A stretch of 64,000 nt of DNA from Phytopythium helicoides (Eukaryota > Oomycota > Peronosporomycetes > Pythiales > Pythiaceae): NCBI GenBank assembly GCA_024867545.1, contig JANFNE010000003.1:558001-622000 (forward strand), given 5' to 3'. Positions 1 through 10,067 of the stretch are shown one piece after another (position 1 is the first letter of the stretch; every line of letters starts with the position of its first letter). Position numbers and translations under genes: made by a program. The notes under the pieces were generated by a model. That model did not search any database and was not told the DNA's origin. It was given only the letters and a program-made list of their open reading frames with translations.

Positions 1-1876
1 CTGGCGGCGGCCGGCGCCGCGGCGCTGGGGCTCGCGGCCGACCGCTCGCTGCTGCTGTCGAGCGACCTGCGGCGCTACGGGAACCTGGCGGTCGCGCTGC
101 TGCAGGCCAAGCGCTACGTGCGCGCGGGCAAGCTCGTGCCGGATCTGTTCGAGGACGCGGTCGCCAAGTGGCCGCAGAAGCCGTGCATGCAGTTCGAGGG
201 CCGCACGCTGACCTTCGCGCAGGCCGACGCGGCAGCCAACCGAGTGGCCAACTGGGCCACCGCCGTGGGGCTTGGCAAGGGAGACACGGTCGCGCTGCTC
301 ATGGAGAACCGACCAGAGTTCATCACGGTATGGCTCGGACTCGCCAAGGTTGGCGTCGTCACGGCGCTGCTCAACACGCACATACAGGCGGACGGACTCG
401 TGCACTGCGTCAAGGTCGCGGGCTCCAAGCACCTCATCGTCGGAGAGGAGCTGGTCGCCAAGCTAGCGCAGGTCGTCGACCAGCTGCCTGGCATGAGCTT
501 CCACGTCTACGGCAACGGCGTCTCGGCGCTCACGACGCTGCCGGCTGACGTGCTCGCGTTCGCGCAGTCGCTCGACGAGCAGCTGGAGAAGGTGAGCCCA
601 GAGGCGCCGCCAGCAGCGCTCCGACGCGAGTTCACGTCGGCCGATATGTGCCTGCTCATCTACACGAGCGGGACGACGGGACTAGCCCAAGGCGGCGCGA
701 GTCAACCACTTCAGCATCATGCTGCGCGCGCTGGCGTTCCGCCATGCCATGCGACTGAGCAAGCACGACCGCATCTACTGCGCGCTGCCGCTGTACCACA
801 CGTCTGGCGGCAACCTGGCGGTCGGCATGATGATCTTCTCTGGAGCAACGCTGTGCATCTCGCGCAAGTTTTCGACCTCGCGCTTCTGGGACGAAGTTCG
901 AGCTTTCGACTGTACCATTGTGCAGTACATCGGTGAGATGTGCCGCTACCTTGCTCAATGCTCCTGCCAAGTCCAACGACAAGCAGAACAAGGTGCGCGC
1001 TGCCTTTGGCAATGGCCTTCGTCCCGATGTGTGGGTGCCATTCCAGGATCGCTTCGGCATTCCAGCCGTATACGAGTTCTACGGCTCGACCGAGGGTATT
1101 CTAGGCATGGTCAACTCGTGCACGACTAAGGAGGACCAGGGTCATCTCGGCAAGCGCGGCTTCATTGTCAATCAAGTTACAGGCACTCGGATTGTCAAAT
1201 ACGATATCGAGAACGATGAGCTCGTGCGGGACAGCAATGGATTTTTGAAAGACGTTGGTGTGAAACGAACCCGGAGAGCTCATCTACCGCATCAACCCCA
1301 AGGATACTGCTAGGTCGTTTCAAGGGTACTACAAGAATGAAGCTGAGAGCAAGAAAAAGGTTCTCACTGATGTCTTTACGAAGGGCGACACTTACTTCCG
1401 CACCGGTGACCTACTCAAGATTGACGAAAACTCCTGCTGGCACTTCGTAGACCGCGTTGGCGACACCTTCCGATGGAAAGGAGAAAACGTCTCCACCAAC
1501 GAGGTCGCCGAAGCCATCACCAAGTTCCCCGGACTCAGCGACGTGTGCGTGTATGGCGTGGAGGTTCCCGGCGCGGAGGGTCGTGCGTGCATGGCTGCGA
1601 TGGTGTTTGAGGATGCGGATGCGTTCGATATGAAGGGTTTTACTGGTTTCGTGAAGAAGCAGTTGCCTTCGTACGCGATGCCTCTGTTTTTGCGTGCGCT
1701 TCCGGAGATGTCTGTGACTGGTACGATGAAGCACGAGAAGGCAAAGCTTCGTAAGCAGGGTGCGGATCCTAGTGAAGTTGTGGATCGTATGTGGGGGCTA
1801 CGACAAGTCTGCGGACACGTACGTGCCATTGACGCCAGAGCTCTACCATCGCATGGTCACCTCATCGCGGCTGTAA
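1..1876 (+). CDS. Fatty-acid transport protein / very-long-chain acyl-CoA synthetase (5' truncated, four frameshifts)
   Basis: This is an AMP-forming acyl-CoA synthetase of the FATP/SLC27 type, which activates long or very long fatty acids to CoA esters, usually at ER or peroxisomal membranes. The frame is open from base 1, so the N-terminus lies outside the window. Visible landmarks are the AMP-binding P-loop YTSGTTG (about 658-678), an FYGSTEG motif near 1078-1095, and the TGDLL...DRVGDTFRWKGENVST segment (about 1404-1497) typical of FATPs. The expected C-terminal end (YHRMVTSSRL, stop at 1874-1876) is present. Reading must change frame near 684, 954, 1264 and 1795. Each change is repaired by ignoring one extra base, and homology resumes immediately. 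I therefore favour sequence error over a pseudogene, though decay cannot be excluded. Confidence 0.85.
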
Positions 1877-2000
1877 GCTTTTGCTAAAGTGGAAATGCAT
1901 ATTTTCTCGATTTTCATGAACCCGGCATGGTAGTTATGTATGATCTCCTGCGTCCTGTGAACTCCGTTTCGTCACGGCGCTTTGTGCGTAACGTCACCCC

Positions 2001-4232
2001 ATGCCCAATTTTGACCACGACGTTTATTTTGAACACCACATGTTCTACCGGAGCATGCTCATTAAGGTCCATGCAAGTACGCCATGCAGCTCCCGCCGTA
2101 GGCGACCAACAAACTTCCAGATACTAGGCGCGATATACCATTGGGCAACATGGCTTTACATCGCGTTCATGGCCTGCTCTCAGTTTCTGTGCATCGTTCA
2201 CAACACAATAATATCGTCAGCTGCAATGCTGTTTGGCCGAGATCCAAGGCTCGGGGTCAGTCCGATTGTCGGCCAAAATGACGCAGCGTATTCTGACCGC
2301 GTTGTCGTGTGTGTGCGCGGACGGAGCGGATACGAACCGATGACGATAAACCAAGTCATCGCATCGGGTCAAGGGTATTTGATCGATTCATCAGGTGACT
2401 ACAAAGGAGGGTATCGCGTAATTGAGCGGTACAAAAATGCTGCAATTGATTCTCTCGCGAGCGAGGTATACAAGAGGAATTGTGATTTCATGGAGACGTC
2501 AGCTCCTAACATTGTAGATGCTTGCATAGCGCTCGGATATGCGAAACCATTCGACGACTTCCTCAGTATTGTTATTGAGGACCGAGCATACGTTATTCCG
2601 AACTCACTTCCAATCCTCAATATACCTTTCTACGACAACGGGATATACGGTCGCTGGGCCATGCCAACCAAAGAAAACGATGCCTGCATGTTTCGTCTTC
2701 TTGGAGCGAATCTAGGTGTTGGCAAAAGCTTGTTTTTTCGAGGAGTCAACCGTTCCGTTTTGCATGACCGTATCGCTACGTGGTTGCATCGATCTGGTGG
2801 GCAATGGCGAAATGGCTGGTATGAAGATCTCACTGGAGACAGATGGCATGGTGAAGGGTTGACGACGTTTCCAGATCTTGGGCTTGGTATCATGCACCGA
2901 CAGTTTGATCTGGATACTGGGATCGAGATTGACTGTAGTCAAACAATCATATGCAATGAGCAAATTTCAGTTTTAAGCACTTGGAGCTCAACTCTCGCCG
3001 TGAGAACGAAGAGTACAGACATTACCTCCTTTTATATGGGGAATGCAAGCAATAGTGGATTGTTTATTCAGCATGCACAGAGTCATCGAACTATCACGGC
3101 GAAGTATGACTGGCACATGTTCCTCGCCAACGCCACTGTGATGCTCCTTTTGTTTCGGTGGATGATGGCCATGCTGGCACTACATCACGGCTGCATTCGT
3201 GGTGAAACTGAATGGTACAACGTGAGTATTGGATGCACAGCTGGTTCCAGCAATATGCAATACCTCCCTTTTGGGGTGCTTCCTCGACTGAAGATGATTT
3301 TGTGTGCAATTTTTACCGTCGGATGTGATTTCGAAGGACAGCAAAATGGCATGTCGGACGCCTGGTTTGTTGTATACCCGGCCATTGTGGAGTTTACGTT
3401 GCTATACTTTAGTGTACTGAACGTCTTCGGTAAGATCTGCCGCCGGTGCGTCTCCGACATCCTCTTTGCGCCAACTATAATTGTCCTAGCCTTGATGCAT
3501 TTTTTCCGCTTCGATCTTGTAAATAGTGGTTGGTTGGAGGGAGTTCAAGGTCGAGTGACTACCGCAGTATTTTCGTCGGAGGTAGACAACTTGAAGCTGT
3601 ACGATTTTGTGTCAACAAACGTTGCACTACGACTGAATGGCAATGTGCGAGAGCTGTTTGCTGCCAAACTAGTGCTTTTCGGAGTTAATTTACTACCCTT
3701 ACTGTTTGGACGGCCATTAGCAGTATCAAAGACTTCGATGGGGTCTGATCTGTGTTGCTCAATTATCGAGAAGGCGATCGCTGTCGACCACAAAAACGTT
3801 GGTGGCCTGGACACGCCCCAATGGAACTTCCTGAGTCAACAACATAGACGAGGATACTTCCGTGTTCGACCAACCTTTGTTAGTGCAACAGCACACGCAA
3901 AATCAATGGCACATGAGGACCAAAAATCACAGCCAAGTCCCTATCTCTCAAGCTACGAACTCGTTCGACTTGGGTACGTTGTCTACGGAGGAAAATATGT
4001 CATCAAATTCGACGATTGGGATCTGATCTCAAGTTGTGCTCTATTGCGGTCTTTTTTTCATCTCTGGAACCACCGTGTGATAGTCTGGACTCTAGAAGAC
4101 GTGAGTGTCAACACGGTCGGATGCATTATGCGGCGGAAACTTAGTTTGCTGAGACCTAAGCTACTCCGTCTGGATGATCCACTTCTGCAGGAAGTGAGGC
4201 TGTGGCATATTTCAGCTTGCGATGTCGAATGA
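2001..4232 (+). CDS. Multipass transmembrane protein, oomycete-type, function unknown (743 aa)
   Basis: Long intact reading frame with several hydrophobic segments: near residues 50-70 (WATWLYIAFMACSQFLCIVHN), around 370-395, a cluster at about 440-500 following the motif GCDFEGQQNGMSDAW, and near 550-570. A large loop rich in polar residues (about 75-340) separates the first segment from the rest and carries possible N-glycosylation sites. I do not recognise a named family. The tandem copy immediately downstream shares the same landmarks, so this is a local gene duplication. The ATG at 2001 is the first in frame, but the first 45 residues have no clear counterpart in the second copy. The true start or a short 5' intron therefore remains uncertain. 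Confidence 0.75.
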   Translation: MPNFDHDVYFEHHMFYRSMLIKVHASTPCSSRRRRPTNFQILGAIYHWATWLYIAFMACSQFLCIVHNTIISSAAMLFGRDPRLGVSPIVGQNDAAYSDRVVVCVRGRSGYEPMTINQVIASGQGYLIDSSGDYKGGYRVIERYKNAAIDSLASEVYKRNCDFMETSAPNIVDACIALGYAKPFDDFLSIVIEDRAYVIPNSLPILNIPFYDNGIYGRWAMPTKENDACMFRLLGANLGVGKSLFFRGVNRSVLHDRIATWLHRSGGQWRNGWYEDLTGDRWHGEGLTTFPDLGLGIMHRQFDLDTGIEIDCSQTIICNEQISVLSTWSSTLAVRTKSTDITSFYMGNASNSGLFIQHAQSHRTITAKYDWHMFLANATVMLLLFRWMMAMLALHHGCIRGETEWYNVSIGCTAGSSNMQYLPFGVLPRLKMILCAIFTVGCDFEGQQNGMSDAWFVVYPAIVEFTLLYFSVLNVFGKICRRCVSDILFAPTIIVLALMHFFRFDLVNSGWLEGVQGRVTTAVFSSEVDNLKLYDFVSTNVALRLNGNVRELFAAKLVLFGVNLLPLLFGRPLAVSKTSMGSDLCCSIIEKAIAVDHKNVGGLDTPQWNFLSQQHRRGYFRVRPTFVSATAHAKSMAHEDQKSQPSPYLSSYELVRLGYVVYGGKYVIKFDDWDLISSCALLRSFFHLWNHRVIVWTLEDVSVNTVGCIMRRKLSLLRPKLLRLDDPLLQEVRLWHISACDVE

Positions 4233-4423
4233 GAATGTTTGCATTCTGGCCTGGTTCCGGATGGGAGACGTAAAAGCACCCAGTACTGTATGGCCCCTTG
4301 AAAATTTTCTTACCCTTGCCTGAGCCTACCAATTCGTGTAACGGATTCCGATTTGGTATCTCGGATTCAAATAGCAACGTTGAATGCGGAGATAACTTTC
4401 AATGAAAGTATCGCCAACAATCA

Positions 4424-6502
4424 ATGGAGATGCGCTGCTGTCGTTTAGCTTGGGCTCGCTGGATAGGAGCAGGTTACCAATGGGCTACTTGGTTCTTCAT
4501 CGCGTCAATGGTCTTATCCCAGTTTCTTTGCATCGTTGATAACACCTTGGTTACGAAGGCTCATGTTAGCTATGGTCGAGACCCAAGACTTGGTACAACA
4601 CCAATTATCAGAAGTAATGATGCTCCATATTCGGATCGGTCAATTGTTTGCATCTATGGGAGCAACCGATACTCGCCAATGTTGGTGAATCAAGCCATTT
4701 CGAAAGGTCTCGGGAGACTATTCGACACCTCCGGTGCATTCAGAGGCGGGTATCGTCTCATTCAGCGCAATAAGGTCAGTACAATTGACTCGCTCGCCAA
4801 GAACATATACCAGAGCGTGTGCAGTCAACTGGAAAGTACGCAGCACAATATTTTAAACGCGTGTACAGCTCTCGGATATGATGGATTGGAGCGAGATAAA
4901 GTTCGAGTTGTCATCGACGAGAACGCATACGGGTTTTCTGACACAATTCCAGTCCTTACCATCCCATTTTTCGACAACCCACAGACTGCTCGCTGTATTG
5001 TCGCCGGACAGAATGGCGATGCATGCGTTTTTAGATTAATAGGTTCGTTTGCGGATACGTCAGTCCAAGAAGCCATCTTTCGGGGCGTAAACCGGTCGAT
5101 CCGATATGGGCGCATCGAAGAATAGCTTGGGAGACACAACGGCACCTGGCGGAATGAATGGCGAGGCCACTAGATTTCAACCACCGACCTCAACATTACG
5201 AATAGACAGGTTGAGCTTCGCAGTGGAAACGAAGAGAACTGCAGTAGATCATCTGCATGCAACATCCAGCTATTGCCTTCGAGTTCGTGGAGCTCGGCAA
5301 TTTCTACTCAAAGCAAGCATACTAATTTGGTCTCAATCTATATCGCTAATTCGACTCAGGACGGTCTCTTCACATACAAATCAATACGAACGTGCATCAT
5401 TACAGCAAAATACACCTGGAAGACCCTTTTGTCTAACGCAATATCTGCCCAACTTTTAGCGAGATGGATGTTATCAATGCTGGCTATACACCATGGGTAC
5501 TTGCGGGATGAAACAAAGTCGTTCAATTGTGGTATATCGTGCATTGGTAGTTCAGTGGGCTTTACACTCTTTCTACCAACAGTATTACCACATTTGAAAA
5601 AGGTGCTGTCCGCGATTTGGACGGTTGGGTGTGATTTTGAGGGCCAGCAGCTCGGGATGTCAGATGCGTGGTTTGTTATATATCCTGCAATTGTCGAGTT
5701 CTCACTGATGTACTTTAGTCTTTTGAACGTTGCTGCCCGAATTTTTCGTCGACACATGACCGACGCACTTTTCGGACCAACAATAATCTCGTTTTGTGCC
5801 ATGCATTACTTCTAAACCAAACTTGCACATAGCGGGTGACTCAAAGGCGATGAAGGACGCATGTCAACGCTCGTGTACTCCAGTGATGTCGTCGTACTTC
5901 ATCTTGGCGACTTTTTTACTTCAGATATAGCTCTTCAACTGAACGGTAATGTCCGCGAGCTGTTTATCGCAAAGCTTTTACTAATTGGTATCAATCTCCT
6001 TCCGCTGATTTTTGCCAAACTAATCCCGATGAATAAGAGACAAACAGCAAGACTGTCAATGATTGAAAAAGGTATGGCAATCTCAACCCAGAACGTCGGT
6101 GGCTTGTACTCATCAACAAGTAAAGTGGATGTTTGGTGCTGCTGTGTGGAGAAACCCTCTAGAGTTGGACCTATAGTACAGCTCATCGATGGCTCCAAGA
6201 GTCACGAGAGCAAACAGCTTTCTGATACACCATTCCTCCCAAGCTATGAGCTGATTCGCCTCGGATATGCCGTCTATGGCGGCAAGTTTGTGATAGAATT
6301 CGATGACTGGGATATCCTTTCAACGTTTGCCCCTTTTAGATCGTTCTACCACTTCTGGTACTTCCGTGTAATTGCATGGACCCTATAGCTTATCAGCGAA
6401 AACAGAATTGGTGGTAACTACAGACGACAAATGCAACGTCTGGAGACGGAGATGATGCGCCTAAGGCTAATGCAAGTTCCCTGGTGGAACATTTCGGCTT
6501 GA
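4424..6502 (+). pseudogene. Tandem copy of the multipass membrane protein, inactivated by in-frame stops
   Basis: This aligns end to end with the intact gene at 2001-4232, sharing for example WATWFFIASMVLSQFLCIVDN near the start and GCDFEGQQLGMSDAWFV at about 5629-5680. All homologous parts lie in the same reading frame (4424, 5273 and 5861 are in phase). The frame is interrupted by TAG near 5123, TAG near 5171, TAA at 5813, TGA at 5837 and TAG at 6386, and homology continues to TGA at 6500-6502. At least two stops (near 5123 and 5837) stand where the intact copy has Trp, consistent with TGG to TAG or TGA transitions. This differs from the single-base indels elsewhere in the window and is best explained as a real pseudogene. 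Confidence 0.85.
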
Positions 6503-6829
6503 CTTAGTTAATACCACAACAGCTACACTATATCTAGCTAGATACATGTAGCTTTCACGGAGAGTGCGGAGCACTGCGCCGCGCAGCGAGAGACTAAAGG
6601 CTGCTCAACTGCATACGTCTGAGACGCCCCGCCGTAGTCCGGGAGGAAGCTGGCTGGCCAAGCATGTCGACCGAAGTTACGAAGTTGCGTCCCCTCGACG
6701 GTATTCTTGTGCTGGAGTCGTCGAGCTGAACGTCACGCGCGTTGGTTGGTTTTCGCTGGCGCACGACACTCGCTCATCGACGCAGCACTCTAGTGTGGCC
6801 GAGCAGCAGGAGATAGACACAGCTTGGTG
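6503..6829. other. Interval between membrane-protein pseudogene and zinc-finger relics
   Basis: About 330 bases follow the stop of the decayed membrane-protein copy. Short open frames exist on both strands, but none shows a recognisable domain, and I see no convincing gene here. Confidence 0.4.
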
Positions 6830-6979
6830 TTCGGAAGCGTCCGATGGAGCCACCGCTTGAGCCTCCGTGAAGATCTTGAACTTGGATGCGCAGCTGCTGC
6901 GGCGGCCGTAAAAAATCCCCGGTATGTCGTTCGTACACGAGCAACAGTTGTCTGGGTCGCTTGTCAAGGCGAGGACCAC
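6830..6979 (-). pseudogene. Relic of the XPA-like zinc-binding segment
   Basis: Read on the minus strand, this stretch gives CCSCTNDIPGIFYGRRSSCA. That matches CCACENDRPAIFNGRCSKCA in the intact gene at 8606-9823. One zinc-ligand cysteine has become Arg, and the match fades into unrelated sequence. It abuts, in opposite orientation, a plus-strand fragment of the same gene family, so one or both pieces were probably moved by a small inversion. Confidence 0.6.
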
Positions 6980-7002
6980 TTACACTCGGTCGGCGCTACG
7001 AT

Positions 7003-7590
7003 GGACTTTGTTTTGGCTATTAACCGCGCAGTCGCCACGCAGAAGGCGCTAGACGAGTACAACGCGATATTTGGCAGCTGCTCGGAGGCATTCCAAGTGT
7101 ATACGACTAGGAAAGATTTCTCTATGAAGAGTGAAGCAGTGCAACCAGCGCTTTGTGGAGCTCTCTCATGCTTCATATGAGCGCGGTCTCGCGTTGCGAA
7201 ATAACTCTCAACTCTGCCAGGCCTACATTGCTTCAGGTACTGGCGAGGACCCTGCCATCGTGGACATGATGGAGATGAAGTATCTGTTCGCCGAAACCAA
7301 CTACGCGAGGCGAAGTTGCCTGGATGTCGAGCACTTTGAGAAATTCAACCGAGAGATCGACACCATGTACGGCCGGGACGAGTGCATCCACCGCGTTCAA
7401 AAGATCAGACACGGTGGGAAGATGGAGCGGTGCATCGACTACCTCGCTGATGGAATAGGCCTCGAGCTCCTCGCAAATGGAAGCGCTGCCGTGCACGCTT
7501 TGAGCAAACGAAAGCAACTGGAAAAAATGTGACTCAGGAATCTTGAATTCGCTGCATCTACCATGACACCGGTCGTCCCCCAGTAGCCTA
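7003..7590 (+). pseudogene. Relic of the C-terminal half of the XPA-like zinc-finger protein family
   Basis: The plus-strand translation matches the C-terminal region of the intact protein at 8606-9823. Examples are KALDEYNAIFGSCSEAFQVY against KKIDEFNALLRACSEPFRVY, then CQAYIASGTGEDPAIVDMME against CEQYITSGTGQLVEIVDTME, and a CIDYLADGIGLEL block near 7435-7470. There is no N-terminal zinc finger and no start codon in a sensible position, and the frame shifts near 7140. This is a truncated copy lying head to head with the minus-strand relic at 6830-6979. Confidence 0.7.
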
Positions 7591-7613
7591 GCCACTGACA
7601 CAAAGCTCTTGTC

Positions 7614-8401
7614 CTAGTTTGAAATGTAGCTCCTAAATCCAAATCGCTTCATGGAGCCCCCTTGTGGCCATGAACCGCCATAGTAGATGCACCGCATCGA
7701 GTCGTCTTGACTCGGGTGTTTACCAGCAGTCTTGATTGCGTCGAACCGGTCACGACAACATTCCCATTTGGCAGGGAGCTCAAGACCCTTCCCGTTGGCG
7801 AGATAGTCGATGCACAACCGCTTCTTTATGTCGGAGCGAATTTCCTCGAGCCAGTGGTCGGGCGTGTGGTGAGGATTCGTGATGCCCATCTGTCGGTTGC
7901 TTGCTCGAAGCAGCCCAAGTTGTCTGCAGCATCGAAGTCGATAGTCGGTGTGGTCGAGAACAAATCTTAGTTCCTCCATCGTGTCGACGACAGTTGAGAC
8001 ACGGTAAGCGCCAGTTGCAACGTAGTCCTCGAAGATCTCCGTTTCTTCCTTTAGTAGCTGTAGCCCGCGCATTTCGAGAGCAGCCGTCAGTTCTGAGAAT
8101 CGCTGGCTTGCGTTGTGGATCCCCGATATCTCTAACTGCCACCTCGAGCCAAGTTTGGATCACACGCCTTGTAGCAATCACCAGTAATGCCTTGCAATTT
8201 TGTCAGCGACTGCTGGCCCAAAAAGCTGAGAATGTGCTCGAACACAAGCGCGTCACCGACCATGAACTTGTACCTGGGGCCCTCCGGCTGGGCTTTCTTG
8301 CTCTTGCACTTCTGCTGTTGGCGCTGGAGACCTCGAGCATTGAAGACTCTGTTGCAAAGCGAGCATATAACCGTCGGCGATTCCTCGCTGGCTCGATGCA
8401 T
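7614..8401 (-). pseudogene. Internally deleted copy of the XPA-like zinc-finger protein
   Basis: The 5' part starts at ATG 8401. It encodes one C2H2-like finger (CSLCNRVFNARGLQRQQQKC) followed by the block FMVGDALVFEHILSFLGQQSL, closely matching the intact gene. After DPNLARG (about 8145) the frame stops. The sequence then jumps to the C-terminal helical region (RFSELTAALEMRGLQLLKEE, about 8050-8100), which runs on to about 7625. The roughly 110 residues that form the XPA-like core in the intact gene are missing. The remaining parts are still easily aligned, so the deletion is fairly recent. It could give a short protein of finger plus F-box-like helix, but I treat it as a pseudogene. Confidence 0.75.
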
Positions 8402-8605
8402 CCTGGTGAGCGATCGTCATTGTCGCGTTATCGTAGAATGGTGAGTATGTTCACGACCGCGTTGGATGCTTGCAGCTTGCGACGGGGCTTCGAGGAAACA
8501 AGCCGTACGAAAACTTCAACTAAACCATCGAATCATGCAACACTATCGCGAATGTGGCAGTGGTCGAACTACAAGAATGTTCGAGTAGTAGCTCGATCCC
8601 CCACA

Positions 8606-9823
8606 CTAGTTCTGCGGAGGGCGCCCAACGCCGTGATAGATGTAGTCCATCGAAGCCTCTTTGGTCGGCTTTCTCCCAGCTGCCTTCAAGGCATCGTATC
8701 GCTCGCGGCAATGCTCCCATTTACGAGGCAGATCGAGGCCCTTCGCATCACCAAGGTATTCGATGCATAGCTTCATCTTGACGTCAAGGCGAATGTCAGC
8801 GATGAAGTCGTTGTAGTCTTCGCGAGGGAGCCAAACGCCCATCTCTCGGTTGGTCTCTTGAAAATACTTGATCTCTCCGCGGCAACGAGTCGAGTAGTCG
8901 GTGTGAGCGAACAGAAACTTCATCTCTTCCATTGTATCGACGATCTCAACAAGTTGTCCAGTACCAGAGGTGATGTACTGCTCACACAGTCGAGAGTCGA
9001 GTCGAAGCTCCAGATCACGCTCTCGTAGAGCCTCAGTGAGCTCAGTGAAGCGACGGTAGCATTGCTGGATCTCTGAGGCCTTCATCTTGATCTCCAGCGC
9101 GTTCACGTACACTCGGAACGGCTCAGAGCAGGCCCTGAGCAGAGCATTGAACTCGTCGATCTTCTTCTGCTTCGTCGCAGCCCGCTTCCTCGCCTTGGCT
9201 TCTTTCTCTGCAAGGCTTCTCACCCATGCAGCCTGCGAACCAAACACGCGTAGCACATGCCTGTCCAGATCTGTGCGTGCATACAGCGTGTATCTGCGCC
9301 TCACATCACACGGGACGCCCCTCAAGTCCTTCAAACCGTACTGCGTCTTGGCTTCGGTCGTGGTGATCAGCGCCTTGTACCCCTTCTCCGTCGCACACTT
9401 GCTACATCGACCGTTGAAGATCGCCGGTCTATCGTTCTCGCAAGCGCAGCAGATCCTTGCAAGGTCCGGCTCGCACATCTTGTAGTGATCGCCAGTGATG
9501 CCTTGCAGCTTGGTTAACGACTGATGACCCAGGAAGCTGAGAATGTGCTCGAACACGCGGCCGTCGCCGACCATGAACTTGTAAGTGGGGCCTTCCCGCC
9601 GAGCCTTCTTGCTACTACACGCCTGCTGGTGGCGTTTGAGTCCGCGAGCCTTGAACTTGTTGCCGCAAAGCCTGCATGTCACCGCGTCGCCCTGTCCAGT
9701 CGGCTCCACCGCTCGCTTCCCATCCTCTTTGCTCGTGCACCAGCGCTGGTGCGTCGCTAGTCCGCGAGCCTTGAACTCGCCGCCGCAGAACGCGCACGCG
9801 GCCATCGCGGTGGCACGCTCCAT
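8606..9823 (-). CDS. Zinc-finger protein with F-box-like helix and XPA/Rad14-like DNA-binding core
   Basis: About 405 aa from ATG 9823; in-frame ATGs also occur at 9805 and 9907, so the start is uncertain. From the N-terminus there are two C2H2-type fingers with a shared KARGL core (CAFCGGEFKARGLATHQRWC and CRLCGNKFKARGLKRHQQAC). Next comes an F-box-like block (FEHILSFLGHQSLTKLQGI). A four-cysteine cluster (CCACEN...CSKC) follows, then LITTTEAKTQYGLKDL and a conserved VFGSQAAW, an order and spacing strongly reminiscent of the XPA zinc subdomain and XPA C domain. The C-terminal 170 residues are helical and unknown to me. XPA proteins recognise damaged DNA in nucleotide excision repair. Whether this protein does so, or acts as a ubiquitin-ligase adaptor on DNA, is inference. 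Three decayed relatives lie beside it. Confidence 0.75.
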   Translation of the reverse strand: MERATAMAACAFCGGEFKARGLATHQRWCTSKEDGKRAVEPTGQGDAVTCRLCGNKFKARGLKRHQQACSSKKARREGPTYKFMVGDGRVFEHILSFLGHQSLTKLQGITGDHYKMCEPDLARICCACENDRPAIFNGRCSKCATEKGYKALITTTEAKTQYGLKDLRGVPCDVRRRYTLYARTDLDRHVLRVFGSQAAWVRSLAEKEAKARKRAATKQKKIDEFNALLRACSEPFRVYVNALEIKMKASEIQQCYRRFTELTEALRERDLELRLDSRLCEQYITSGTGQLVEIVDTMEEMKFLFAHTDYSTRCRGEIKYFQETNREMGVWLPREDYNDFIADIRLDVKMKLCIEYLGDAKGLDLPRKWEHCRERYDALKAAGRKPTKEASMDYIYHGVGRPPQN

Positions 9824-10067
9824 CGCCAAACGAATCTCGAAGAATGCGCGCAGTCTCCGCTGATGCGCTGATCTCGACGTTGAAGATGTGCATGCGACAG
9901 CGCGCATCGCTATCGTTCGTGTTGGACCATCGACTTGCTTTGTGGGTGACGAAGCAACATGCAGCGATGAGCAAATGCACAAGGCGAAGTGATGGCATGC
10001 AAGTGCTTATCATTGATCCTGGGATTGCAGCCTACCTCTGAGCGAGAAGCAATGCACCAAACCTGCG

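Noticed and set aside
1..1876. Acyl-CoA synthetase as a true pseudogene
   Set aside because: All four breaks are single extra bases with perfect resumption of a conserved protein, better explained by sequence error. Not proven without reads.
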